50,259 nucleotides of DNA, from the NCBI GenBank assembly GCA_026398535.1, contig JAPLSQ010000062.1:1-50259 (forward strand), in the 5' to 3' direction. Below, in pieces: positions 27,347-36,191 of the stretch. The DNA comes from Candidatus Sumerlaeota bacterium. GTDB lineage: Bacteria > Sumerlaeota > Sumerlaeia > Sumerlaeales > Sumerlaeaceae. The notes under the pieces are model-generated. The model was given only the letters and a program-made list of their open reading frames with translations, had not been told where the DNA came from and searched no databases. The translations under genes and the position numbers were made by a program. How positions within the stretch are numbered: the stretch's first letter is position 1; every line of letters begins with the position of its first letter.

Positions 27347-28087
27347 TCAAATCAATTTTCCCGCAAGAATAAGGCGCGGCGATGCGGGCGTGTGGGGCGC
27401 GCCGGAATAGTCCCCGAATGTGGATGTGATCTCAAGCCCCGCACGGCGCATGGCATCGGCAAGCTCGCGCGGGGTGAAGAGCCGCACTGACTCGCGCCAT
27501 CGGATCTCCACACCGGATGCGCTGTGCGCGAGTCCCGTTTTTTCGATACGCGGCGGCTCGCCGGTGATGCGGCGGGTTTCGCGCACCGTCCAACCGCCGG
27601 GCGCGCGCCGGCGCGTTTCCGGTCTTAATGCGTCACGCACCTGCGGCTCATTCATGAAATCCAAGACTACATGGCCGCCTGGCCGGCAAACCCGCGCAAA
27701 CTCTGCCAGCACGGCGTAATTCTTCTCGTCTGACTGGAAGTAGCCGAAACTCGAGAACAGGTTCGCAACGAGGTCGAAGCGCCGCGGACCGAAAGGGATG
27801 GAACGCAGGTCAGCGCGGAGGTAACAAGGCGCCGGTTCCGCGGATGATTTCCGCGCCTCGGACAAAAGATCGCGGCTGAGATCCAAGGCGTAAACGGCGC
27901 AGCCATGACGGGCGAATTCGCGCGCGTGGCGGCCGGCGCCGCAAGGCGCATCCAGAACTTGCTGCCCCGGCCGCAGACAAACCGCGCGGGTGATCAGATC
28001 GACAGTCTGCCGCGCCTCCTTCGCGTCGCGATGGGCGTATATCGGCATATATAATGCCCGAAAAGCCTCATGGTACCATTCATTCAT
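27347..28087 (-). CDS. Class I SAM-dependent methyltransferase
   Basis: The 246-residue protein has the Rossmann-type S-adenosylmethionine site VLDAPCGAGRHAREFARHG (about 40-58) with the acidic end YALDLSRDLL, and a motif IV-like DLVANLFSSFGYF. The substrate is not indicated. Its start overlaps the dprA stop by 4 bases, so it is translationally coupled to dprA. Confidence 0.82.
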   Translation of the reverse strand: MNEWYHEAFRALYMPIYAHRDAKEARQTVDLITRAVCLRPGQQVLDAPCGAGRHAREFARHGCAVYALDLSRDLLSEARKSSAEPAPCYLRADLRSIPFGPRRFDLVANLFSSFGYFQSDEKNYAVLAEFARVCRPGGHVVLDFMNEPQVRDALRPETRRRAPGGWTVRETRRITGEPPRIEKTGLAHSASGVEIRWRESVRLFTPRELADAMRRAGLEITSTFGDYSGAPHTPASPRLILAGKLI

Positions 28088-28995
28088 GGCGCGGCATCCG
28101 ATGGGAAGAAATCGTGCGTCGTGTCGTCAAGGGCGTCTGTCATGGGTTCATCAGCGCGGTTCACGATTTGGCGCATGATGGCGGCGCCCGGCATGGGCGG
28201 GATCATTTCGGCGCCGCCTGCGGCCAACTGGCCATGCGCGAATGCGCGGGGCGAGTCGCGCGGAACTTTTACAACGAACAAGGGGCGCCCGTATGCGCGC
28301 GCGCGGCCGACTGTATTGAGCGTGCCGCCGCGCGCGCCTGTTTCAGCCACGATGGCAGCGCCCGCGTGAGCCGCGACAAGCTGATTGCGCGCTTGAAAGT
28401 GCCATAGTTCCGTTTCAAGACCGGGAACAAATCCGGAGACAACGAGGACGCGTTTGCCGCCGGCATGGACATGGAATGAGGGCTCATAGGAATCAATAGG
28501 CGTTGGAGGAAAAACGATGGTGGCGCCGCCCGCTTCCAGCGCTCCCTCGTGGGCGGCCGCGTCGATTCCGCGCGCGTTACCGCTTGCGACGGCGCGCCCG
28601 GCCGCCACGAGCGCCGCCGCGTAGGCGCGCGCTGAGGCCACTCCGCTGGCTGCCGGACGCCGGGTGCCAATGATCGATACTGACGGCTCTTTGATCAGTT
28701 TCCATGCGCCGCGGAAATAGATCACGGGCGGCGCTCCATTGCGCAGAAAATGTTTTATGCGCGCGGGGTATTCCGCGTCGATCAGAGTGAGCGCCCGGAT
28801 GCCCGAGGCATGCAATATTTCAGAGATAACCCGCGCCGCGTGCGGCGCGGGAATGTTCAAAGCGCGGAGGAAAGCGGGCCCGTTCGTTGCGCCGCGCCAA
28901 TCGAGCATAAGGTTTCTCAGCCGCGCATCGCCCCGCGCGCGGTGCGCGGCGATGAGCCGGGTCAAATCATCAATGTCGTGTATCATCGCGGGCAA
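28084..28995 (-). CDS. dprA: DNA-processing protein DprA (Smf)
   Basis: The 303-residue protein protects incoming single-stranded DNA and loads RecA during natural transformation. The Rossmann-like core shows SIIGTRRPAASG, ASGNARGIDAAAHEGAL and ETGARGGTLNTVGRARAYG in the usual order. The N-terminal helical part is short, and there is no C-terminal winged helix. Long G+C-rich upstream sequence shows no other competence genes. It sits between a NlpC/P60 protein and the methyltransferase on the same strand. Confidence 0.88.
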   Translation of the reverse strand: MPAMIHDIDDLTRLIAAHRARGDARLRNLMLDWRGATNGPAFLRALNIPAPHAARVISEILHASGIRALTLIDAEYPARIKHFLRNGAPPVIYFRGAWKLIKEPSVSIIGTRRPAASGVASARAYAAALVAAGRAVASGNARGIDAAAHEGALEAGGATIVFPPTPIDSYEPSFHVHAGGKRVLVVSGFVPGLETELWHFQARNQLVAAHAGAAIVAETGARGGTLNTVGRARAYGRPLFVVKVPRDSPRAFAHGQLAAGGAEMIPPMPGAAIMRQIVNRADEPMTDALDDTTHDFFPSDAAP

Positions 28996-29192
28996 TGAGC
29001 CATCCGGTCAATCGGCGCATTTTGCTTCTTTGGGCTGTGCAAACCACACTTGCGCCTTTCCGCCGGAAGCCATGCTTCCGGCCACACCGCACTTCTGCTT
29101 TGTTGTTTGCGCTGCGAGATCATGTGATAAAATTGCCGCCTGCGGTTGCGGGCTGCGGGTGTGACAGGCGATCCCACCCGCAACAGTTCTTC

Positions 29193-31100
29193 CTATTGCA
29201 ACGGCCTGCGGGCGAAGGCGAACTGTTTTGTCCACTCCTTGCTGTAGAGCGGGTCAGCCGGATCGAAGCTCGAAACCTGCGCTTCGGGCGGGCAGGAATG
29301 AATCCATCGCTGTCCGCCAAGTGACACGGCGGCGTGATAAACGCGCCCCGTGTCATCACAGAAATAGATCAGGTCGCCGGGCAGAAGCGGCGGGCGATGC
29401 CACGGCGTTGCAATCATGCGCCCCACGATGACCTGTTGTTTGGCGTCGCGCGGCAGGGTCAGCCCCGCCGCCGCCGCGTAAGCGATGTTCGTGAGACCCG
29501 AGCAGTCCAGACCAAGGCGGCTGCGCGCGCCGAACACATAGGGCACGGTCAGGAATTCGGCGGCTGCGCGCGCCGCATTCATGCCCGCCCCGCGCGCGCC
29601 ATGAGGATTCATTTGCGCGCGATCCAAGGGAAGGGTGACAGTGTCTTTACCCTTCACGGGGCGCGGCAGACGCACCGTGATCCCGGACGATTTTGCCGCG
29701 ACGACCGGCAGCGCCGCGCCTGCGGGAATGCGGAATCCGTCCGTGAAACAATCCTTCTTCACGATGGCATTGTCCGCGATTTCCCAAGGCCGGAATTCAT
29801 GCTCATCCATTCTCAGCACCGCGTCGCTGCGCACCCAGCCGATGTAGCCGTCGCCGCCATTCAGCAACAGGTAACCGCCGTCGGGCGTCTGGTCGAGAAG
29901 AAAAACCCGCTCGCCCAGAAGGAGTTGCGTCTGGGAGTCGTCGCCCTCGCCAGGGCGTCCCCAGATGAGCGCCATCGGAATTTGAACAATTCCGAAGCGT
30001 TTGCCGCCAAGCCTCGTTGAAGGAAGAAGCCCGATCTCGTTGCGTATGGGGCGGCATCCGGCCGTCTTCAGGACGTCTTCGGCAATATTCGACAGCTTTT
30101 TATAATTCGTGTATCCGCGCAGAATCCATGTGTCCGATGTTTTTTCAGCCGAGACCCGCAGAAGAAAAAACGTGGGATCGGTCAGCACGCGTTTCTTGTA
30201 ATTTTCGATAACCCACTCGGCTTCGGCGGACGAACGTGGAGCGAACTCAAATGGCCATGCCTGGAGCGCCGCCTTGACGAGTGCGAGTGGTATTCCGGGA
30301 TATTTTTCTGTCAGGGCCTTGTCTTTCTGTTTTTCGCGCGCGGCTGAAGCGTCGGCCGCCGCGGATGCGGGAAAAAGTTGCGCGCGCAGCGCCGCGAGTT
30401 CCGCGCCGCGCTCGCGCCAGACGCGCGTGATTCCGTTGTAAACGGCCAGCGCCTCGGCGCGGTGCGCTCCCTGTCCCGTCGCCGCATCAGCGGCCTGTGA
30501 TGCCAAAGGGCGTCCGAAATCCACCGCGACGGCGGGTATGCGCGTTCCCGTGAGCAAGGGCGTGTTGCCGTCGCGCGCCTCGACTTGTTCCTTGCGGGGC
30601 ATTGTCTTCTGAATTTCGTCGCGCATCGCTTCAGCCAGCGCGCGCTCAAGGCCCTTGTCATTGACCTGCGCATCATCCGGCGGCCGGCAAAGCACCATGG
30701 GCGCGCCAGGCGGGCGATCACCGGCGAACGTGTGCTGAATTGAGACGAAGATGTGCGAGAATTTTTCCTCGGCAAGCCGGGTGCGCGCGCGTGTCTCCTC
30801 GGCTGGCGATGCGGTTTCCGGCGAGGCCATTGGGCGGTCATCCTGCCGTGTCAGGAAAACCGTTGCGCCGGACTCGGACAGATGGTGGCGCAATTCGCCC
30901 GCCGCGAGCATGTTCATGTCCGCTTCCGCGCAACCGCCCATTTGCCAGTTGCCGCCGCCCGCCGCATCAATCGTGACAACCAAACCTTCAAGCGTTTTGC
31001 CCCGCGGCGTGAAGGGAAGATCGGCCTTGATGTCAAGCGTCGTCGTGGCGTATGCCAACGGGCAGCAAAATGCCAATGCTGTCATTAGTATTTTACTCAT
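29193..31100 (-). CDS. Cell-wall hydrolase: degenerate amidase domain plus NlpC/P60 peptidase
   Basis: I start at 31100 (MSKILMTALAFCC), which begins a signal peptide; an ATG 21 bases earlier is possible. Residues about 38-230 follow the Amidase_3 fold, but key residues have changed: the DxGHGG zinc His is Gly (TIDAAGGG, 44-50), SIH is SIQH, and the catalytic VE-x-GF is VDFG. Linker and SH3-like strands follow. The last 130 residues are an NlpC/P60 domain with LDCSGL (Cys533) and VYHAAVSLG (His589). The peptidase half looks active and should cut peptidoglycan stem peptides in the envelope; the amidase half is probably a binding relic. An RDD gene diverges from it. Confidence 0.85.
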   Translation of the reverse strand: MSKILMTALAFCCPLAYATTTLDIKADLPFTPRGKTLEGLVVTIDAAGGGNWQMGGCAEADMNMLAAGELRHHLSESGATVFLTRQDDRPMASPETASPAEETRARTRLAEEKFSHIFVSIQHTFAGDRPPGAPMVLCRPPDDAQVNDKGLERALAEAMRDEIQKTMPRKEQVEARDGNTPLLTGTRIPAVAVDFGRPLASQAADAATGQGAHRAEALAVYNGITRVWRERGAELAALRAQLFPASAAADASAAREKQKDKALTEKYPGIPLALVKAALQAWPFEFAPRSSAEAEWVIENYKKRVLTDPTFFLLRVSAEKTSDTWILRGYTNYKKLSNIAEDVLKTAGCRPIRNEIGLLPSTRLGGKRFGIVQIPMALIWGRPGEGDDSQTQLLLGERVFLLDQTPDGGYLLLNGGDGYIGWVRSDAVLRMDEHEFRPWEIADNAIVKKDCFTDGFRIPAGAALPVVAAKSSGITVRLPRPVKGKDTVTLPLDRAQMNPHGARGAGMNAARAAAEFLTVPYVFGARSRLGLDCSGLTNIAYAAAAGLTLPRDAKQQVIVGRMIATPWHRPPLLPGDLIYFCDDTGRVYHAAVSLGGQRWIHSCPPEAQVSSFDPADPLYSKEWTKQFAFARRPLQ

Positions 31101-31185
31101 TGAGCGTGCACTCCAAACCATGTGTGAATCTTCTCAGGTAACCGATGAAATACATGATTACCGGCGAAAGGCAACGGTCAACATA

Positions 31186-31941
31186 ATGAAAGACACATTA
31201 TGGCGTGCGGATGCGCTCTCCTCGGTGCTCGACATGGATCAGGGGCCGAATATTGCCACCCATGAGGTGGCCGGACCGGGATCGCGGTTTGTGGCCGCGC
31301 TGATTGACATGACTATCGCGGCAACCTGGGCCGCGGGTCTCTGGCTGATCATGTTGAGAATGGCGCCGACGGTTGCGCCAGTGTGGAAGATGGCCGCAGT
31401 GGTGGTAACAGCCTTGGGGCTGCACATTGTCCTTTCGCTCATTTTTGAACTTGCCGCCCGCGGCCAGACAATCGGCAAGAATATCTGCGGTCTGCGTGCG
31501 GTCAGCCGCTCGGGCTGCCTCGCCAGTCCGGCGATGATTATTGTCCGCAACCTCATGCGCGCCGTTGACTGGCTCCCGATACAGTACGCGACAGGCGCTG
31601 TGAGCGCGATGTCATCCCCGTGGAGCATGCGGCTTGGCGACCGGCTGGCGGGAACGGTCGTGATCAATGAATTGAGCCTGAAGGAATTGCTCGAAAAGGC
31701 GCAGGCGCCCAGCAGAACATATTCCACTTCTCCCGACGCCTATCTGCTCGAGGCTTTTGTCATGCGCGAAGTAAACATGCCCAAGACAATGCGTGATGGC
31801 ATGGCGGCCGCTCTTGCGGCATATTTCAATGAGCATTATCCATCAGACGATCCGGCTGCCGAGGACGCCTACAAGCGCGGCGATCACATCGAATATCTCC
31901 ATGCCCTCTTCATAGCGGAATCCGAAACACACAGCGGATAA
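31186..31941 (+). CDS. RDD-family membrane protein
   Basis: From the ATG at 31186 the protein is 251 residues; an in-frame ATG at 31120 would overlap the divergent gene's alternative start. Three hydrophobic segments (starting FVAALIDMTIAATWAAG) and the motif GQTIGKNICGLRAV are typical of RDD proteins, a poorly defined group of transport or membrane-anchoring proteins. WSMRLGDRLAGTVVIN closes the domain. The last 80 residues are a soluble, mostly helical extension (SPDAYLLEAFVMREVNMPKT) on the cytoplasmic side, found in a subset of relatives. Confidence 0.75.
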   Translation: MKDTLWRADALSSVLDMDQGPNIATHEVAGPGSRFVAALIDMTIAATWAAGLWLIMLRMAPTVAPVWKMAAVVVTALGLHIVLSLIFELAARGQTIGKNICGLRAVSRSGCLASPAMIIVRNLMRAVDWLPIQYATGAVSAMSSPWSMRLGDRLAGTVVINELSLKELLEKAQAPSRTYSTSPDAYLLEAFVMREVNMPKTMRDGMAAALAAYFNEHYPSDDPAAEDAYKRGDHIEYLHALFIAESETHSG

Positions 31942-32076
31942 AATCCGCGGCGCCAATTTTTTCGCTGCATGGCAACGCAGGTTCGCAATCGTGACAAGCA
32001 GCCGGTGACGCTTGCGCGATTCCCCGGCCAGGGGTGTGTCAGAAAACATGAAGTATGATAAAAAGGAGATCCTGTC

Positions 32077-34953
32077 ATGAAACGCATCATGTTGATATGT
32101 CCCGCTGTAATGCTTCTTGCGGTGATTGCCGTGGCGCAAACCACGGCGACACGGCCGGCGTATCGCTCCGATTTCCACACGATTCTCCAGACAGCCACGC
32201 CATGGGAGCCGAAATCGAACGTGCAGACGGACATGGCGCTCGTGGCTTCTGATGAAAGCGCGCTTGGTATCAAGCTGACGGCCGACAAACTCAGGTCGTG
32301 GAAAGGGAAGGGTTACCGTATTTTCGGGTTCGCGTCCGTGGCGCGCGTTTATGATTATTATATGAAAGGCGGATGGCGCGACCTCGCCGGCGTTGAGGAC
32401 AAGGGCGGCCACGAGGGCGAGGTGCAGCGCGACCGCTTCGGCGCCAGGTTCGGTCCGCATGAATTCATGATGATGCCCACATTGCGCCTCCTGGAACATA
32501 AGAAGCTCTGGGCGAAAGCGTTTATCGACTGCGGGGCGGAAGGCATGGCCTTTGAGGAGCCCGACATCTTCATGAACGGCGGCTATAACGAGAGCTTTAA
32601 GAAGGAGTGGCAGGACTACTACAAGGCGCCTTGGCAGCCCCCCCACTCGTCCATCGCGGCGCGCGTGAAATCCGAGCGGTTGAAGGCTTACATCGGCCTG
32701 CGGTGTTACAAGATTCTCTCGGAGTACTGCAAGTCCTTGGGCGGCAAGGACTTCAAGTTCATGCTCGCCGCGCACAGCCTGCCGAATTACCTCCTGTGGG
32801 GCGTGTCGTTCAATTATTTTGAGACGCTCGCACTGCCCACCGTCGATATCCTTCAGGCGCAGGTATGGACAGGCTCCGCAAAAACCCCCGTCCTGTTCGA
32901 AGGCAAACTCGAACAGCGCATTTTCGACAACGCGTTTGTGGATTACAGCTACTGCGTCAATCTTGCCGAAGCACTCGGCAAGGAGGTCTGGCTGAACCTT
33001 GATCCGTATGAAGATGAGCCGGGTCTCGCGTTCGATTTTTACAAAATGGGTTTTGAGAACACCCTGGCGGCCAGCCTGATGTTCCCGCAAGCCGGCAAAT
33101 GGGAAATCCTGCCTTGGCCCAACCGCATCTATACGAATGACCGCATTCCCCCTCTTTATGGCACTGAGATTCAAAATGTCATCGCGGCGATGAGCGCCAT
33201 GGGACCGGTGAAGAAGCATGACTGGAACAAGCGTTTCCCGAAGACCGGCATCCTTTTTTCCGAGAGCGCGCTTTTTGAGATGCGCGATCCGCACCCCAGC
33301 AATCCGCAGTCGCTCTTTGCACTGGCGCTGCCGCTGATGAACATGGGCATCCCCGTCGATGTCGTCCCGCTCGAAACAGCGGACATCGGGGCTTACATCA
33401 ACCGGTTCAAGATACTTTTTCTCTCCTATGACTGCTGCAAACCGCCCAAGCCCGAATACCATGCGGCACTCGCCCGCTGGGTTAAGGAACGCGGCGGCGT
33501 ACTCGTCGTCGTTGGCGGATTGAACGCATACAACGATGCGCCCTCATGGTGGCGCGAAAAAGGATATGCGTCCCCTACGGCTCACCTGCTTGAGCAGCTC
33601 GGGCTTGGCCGGGTAAAAACACAACTCACCCCCCAGCGTCCCAAAGACATTCAATATACGGGCGTGCAAGGCAGCACCGCGAACCAGCACGGCGCCGCGA
33701 ACCAAGGCGGCGTGCAGCGCAATGATGCCTTCGCCAAACTTTTTCAGGACTTCTTCAAAGACCTTAAGGGCGCCGACCATATCCCCCGCCGCGTGTCATT
33801 TGTGCCGAATGATCAGCATCCGGAGAGCAACTATCTTTACACGGCCATCGATCCCGGCTCGGCGCGCAAAGGCTTCCAGTTTGACAGCGGCCAGACCGCC
33901 GACTTTCGCTATTGTGACGGCCCCGGCTTCTTCAGCTACAAGTTCATCATGAATGGTCTGAAGAGTTTCAAGGTCAAGGCGGATATCACGCACAACTATG
34001 TCATCGAGGCGTCCACTGACGAAACAAACTGGAAGGAGCTTGCCCACTCGTACAAGCTGTCGGGCGGCGAGGTGCGCAACCAGGCCAACCGCAAGGAACT
34101 CACGCTCGACCTGTCGGAGTTTATCAGCACGGGGCCCGTTTTCCTGCGTTTTCGCGATCCCTCGCCGCAGGACGGCTGGGGACCGCTTGTGTTTCGCATG
34201 ACGCTTGAGCCGGAGTATGCGGTTGAACCGCCCCCATCCGATGCGCCGCTGGCGCTGCGCGATGCGTATGGCATCGCATATGGTGTTCTCCCGAAGGCGG
34301 CGGGGCGTGTCTTTGTCAGCGGCGGGAAGGCGCCCGTCGTGTTCAACACGGGTTGCGGCAACGGAGAGGTTTTTGTCATTGGCGCGCCGCCCGCGCTTTT
34401 CGCGGCATCGAAGGAAAAGTCCGATGTCCTGCGCGCCATGTTCAGCGAAATCTGCCGCCGGCACAAATACCCGCTCGATGCCGACGGCATCTTCCATTTG
34501 ACGCGCGGCAATTATCATGTTATCCACCCCATCTCGCGCGCGGCGAAGCTCGCTGGGCAGTTCATCGACATCCTGTCGCCGGAATTGCCCGTGATCGTTG
34601 ATCCGGAAATTCCTGTGGGAACACCGAAAATCCTTCTTGCCATGAATGCGCATGCACTGAAACGGACACCCTCGCTCTGCTTTGCCTCCCACCGCTTGCG
34701 TGATGTCGTCGAGCGTCCGGGCCGCCTTGAATTTGTCATTGAAGGACCCGAGCGCATTCCCGCCGTATGCCGGCTGCGCACAGGAAACAGGGAACCGAAG
34801 AGCATCACGGCTGTTGCCCTTGCCGATGGCAAGCCGGTCAAAATCGGCGTCATCGGCAAGATTGATCCCGTGTCAGGGACGCGACTGGTGCAATTTGGCA
34901 ATCGCAGCGGCGGCGTTCGTGTTGTGGTGGAATGTGACGGAGGCCGGCTATGA
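32077..34953 (+). CDS. Large secreted glycosidase-like protein
   Basis: The 958-residue protein begins with a signal peptide (about 1-20, AVIAVA-Q) after AAAAAGGAGAT. Residues about 50-390 look like a TIM-barrel region with an acidic pair in GMAFEEPDIF. About 390-510 resembles the GATase-like trimerisation domain of GH42-type beta-galactosidases (FALALPLMNMGIPVDVVPLE, then RWVKERGGVLVVVGG). A beta-sandwich module follows (about 590-700). I cannot assign it to a named glycoside hydrolase family or name the acid/base residues with certainty. It stands alone between the RDD and hypE genes. Confidence 0.6.
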   Translation: MKRIMLICPAVMLLAVIAVAQTTATRPAYRSDFHTILQTATPWEPKSNVQTDMALVASDESALGIKLTADKLRSWKGKGYRIFGFASVARVYDYYMKGGWRDLAGVEDKGGHEGEVQRDRFGARFGPHEFMMMPTLRLLEHKKLWAKAFIDCGAEGMAFEEPDIFMNGGYNESFKKEWQDYYKAPWQPPHSSIAARVKSERLKAYIGLRCYKILSEYCKSLGGKDFKFMLAAHSLPNYLLWGVSFNYFETLALPTVDILQAQVWTGSAKTPVLFEGKLEQRIFDNAFVDYSYCVNLAEALGKEVWLNLDPYEDEPGLAFDFYKMGFENTLAASLMFPQAGKWEILPWPNRIYTNDRIPPLYGTEIQNVIAAMSAMGPVKKHDWNKRFPKTGILFSESALFEMRDPHPSNPQSLFALALPLMNMGIPVDVVPLETADIGAYINRFKILFLSYDCCKPPKPEYHAALARWVKERGGVLVVVGGLNAYNDAPSWWREKGYASPTAHLLEQLGLGRVKTQLTPQRPKDIQYTGVQGSTANQHGAANQGGVQRNDAFAKLFQDFFKDLKGADHIPRRVSFVPNDQHPESNYLYTAIDPGSARKGFQFDSGQTADFRYCDGPGFFSYKFIMNGLKSFKVKADITHNYVIEASTDETNWKELAHSYKLSGGEVRNQANRKELTLDLSEFISTGPVFLRFRDPSPQDGWGPLVFRMTLEPEYAVEPPPSDAPLALRDAYGIAYGVLPKAAGRVFVSGGKAPVVFNTGCGNGEVFVIGAPPALFAASKEKSDVLRAMFSEICRRHKYPLDADGIFHLTRGNYHVIHPISRAAKLAGQFIDILSPELPVIVDPEIPVGTPKILLAMNAHALKRTPSLCFASHRLRDVVERPGRLEFVIEGPERIPAVCRLRTGNREPKSITAVALADGKPVKIGVIGKIDPVSGTRLVQFGNRSGGVRVVVECDGGRL

Positions 34954-35032
34954 TCATGGTTGCTCCGGCAAGCTCATCCTCGCGCAGCGACTGCCACGCC
35001 CGGGTAACCCTTGGGGCCGCGCGTGACCACGT

Positions 35033-36094
35033 TCAGCAGATCCTTGGCAACTGTTCTCCGCTCAGCATGTCGAGAATGCGCATGGCGCCTATGGCGCTTT
35101 TCAGGGTGACAAGACCCGCGGAACCTTTTTTCACGCGGCCGATGATCGCCGCGTCCGATCCGCCGGGCTGAGCTTTGAGGCGGGCGAGAGTTTTGGCGGC
35201 CTGCGGTTCGGGAACAAAGGCCGTGAAGCGGCCCTCGTTGGCGACATAGAGGGGATCGAATCCGAAGATCTCACAGGCGCCGCGAACTTCCTCGCTCACG
35301 GCCACTGATTTTTCGTCGATGACAATTTCCATGCCGGAGTCCCGCGCGATTTCGTTGAGCGCGCTGGCGAGCCCGCCGCGCGTGAGATCGCGCAGGCAAT
35401 GCGGAGTGATTCCGGCATCGAGCAGCGCCATGACCGATGAGGCAAGCGGGGCGCAATCGCTCGTGATGGAGCTCTCAAAGGACAGTCCCTCGCGTTCGGC
35501 CATGATCGCCATGCCGTGCCGGCCCACATCACCGCTGATCAGCACGGCGTCGCCTTCGCGCACGCTTGAGGGCGCGATGACAAGATCGTGCCCGATGATA
35601 CCCACGCCCGACGTGTTGATGAATATGCCGTCGCACTTTCCGCGGTCGACGACCTTCGTGTCGCCGGTGACAATCTGCGCGCCGGTCTCAGCCGCCGCCG
35701 CGCTCATGGACTGCACGACTCGCCAGAGTGTCTCCATGGGGAGCCCCTCTTCCAGGATGAAGCCCGCGCTGAGCCATGCCGGGCGCGCGCCGGCCATGGC
35801 AAGGTCGTTCGCCGTCCCGAACACGGCCAGCTTGCCGATGTCCCCGCCCGGGAAAAAGAGCGGATGCACGACGCAGGAATCCGTGGTGAAGGCGAGGCGG
35901 CGCGCACCGGCGGGCCAGTCAATGGCCGATGCGTCGTGGCGCTGATCGAGAAGCGGATTGCGGAACGCGACCGCGAACATCCCCGTGATAAGCTGGTTCA
36001 TCAGCCGCCCGCCGCCGCCATGCGCAAGCTGAATGGCGGGGTAATCCGATATCGGGATCGGGCAACTCAGGGTGAATTCAATCGGCTGCGACAT
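35033..36094 (-). CDS. hypE: Hydrogenase maturation protein HypE
   Basis: The 353-residue protein has the AIR synthase-like fold: [10 protein letters not shown] near the start, [33 protein letters not shown] and [15 protein letters not shown]. It ends EQLPRIC. The C-terminal PRIC with its last Cys (353) is the HypE hallmark: that Cys carries the carbamoyl group that is dehydrated to thiocyanate for the CN ligands of [NiFe] hydrogenase. No hydrogenase or other hyp gene lies within the window. It is convergent with the glycosidase-like gene and follows the M36 protease gene on the same strand. Confidence 0.9.
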   Translation of the reverse strand: MSQPIEFTLSCPIPISDYPAIQLAHGGGGRLMNQLITGMFAVAFRNPLLDQRHDASAIDWPAGARRLAFTTDSCVVHPLFFPGGDIGKLAVFGTANDLAMAGARPAWLSAGFILEEGLPMETLWRVVQSMSAAAAETGAQIVTGDTKVVDRGKCDGIFINTSGVGIIGHDLVIAPSSVREGDAVLISGDVGRHGMAIMAEREGLSFESSITSDCAPLASSVMALLDAGITPHCLRDLTRGGLASALNEIARDSGMEIVIDEKSVAVSEEVRGACEIFGFDPLYVANEGRFTAFVPEPQAAKTLARLKAQPGGSDAAIIGRVKKGSAGLVTLKSAIGAMRILDMLSGEQLPRIC

Positions 36095-36160
36095 GAAAAC
36101 AATTTGCCATCATGTGCATGCGCGGCTGCAAGAGATTATCGGTTCTTGCCCCTCGTTCTT

Positions 36161-36173
36161 CGTCCGTGGTTGT
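36161..36173 (+). repeat. Short dispersed repeat, copy 2
   Basis: Exact second copy of TCCGTGGTTGTCC, in the 97-base gap between hypE and the M36 protease gene. Its context TCTTCG before and ATGTTCTCC after may be the fuller unit. Confidence 0.4.
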
Positions 36174-36191
36174 CCATGTTCTCCAAACGTA

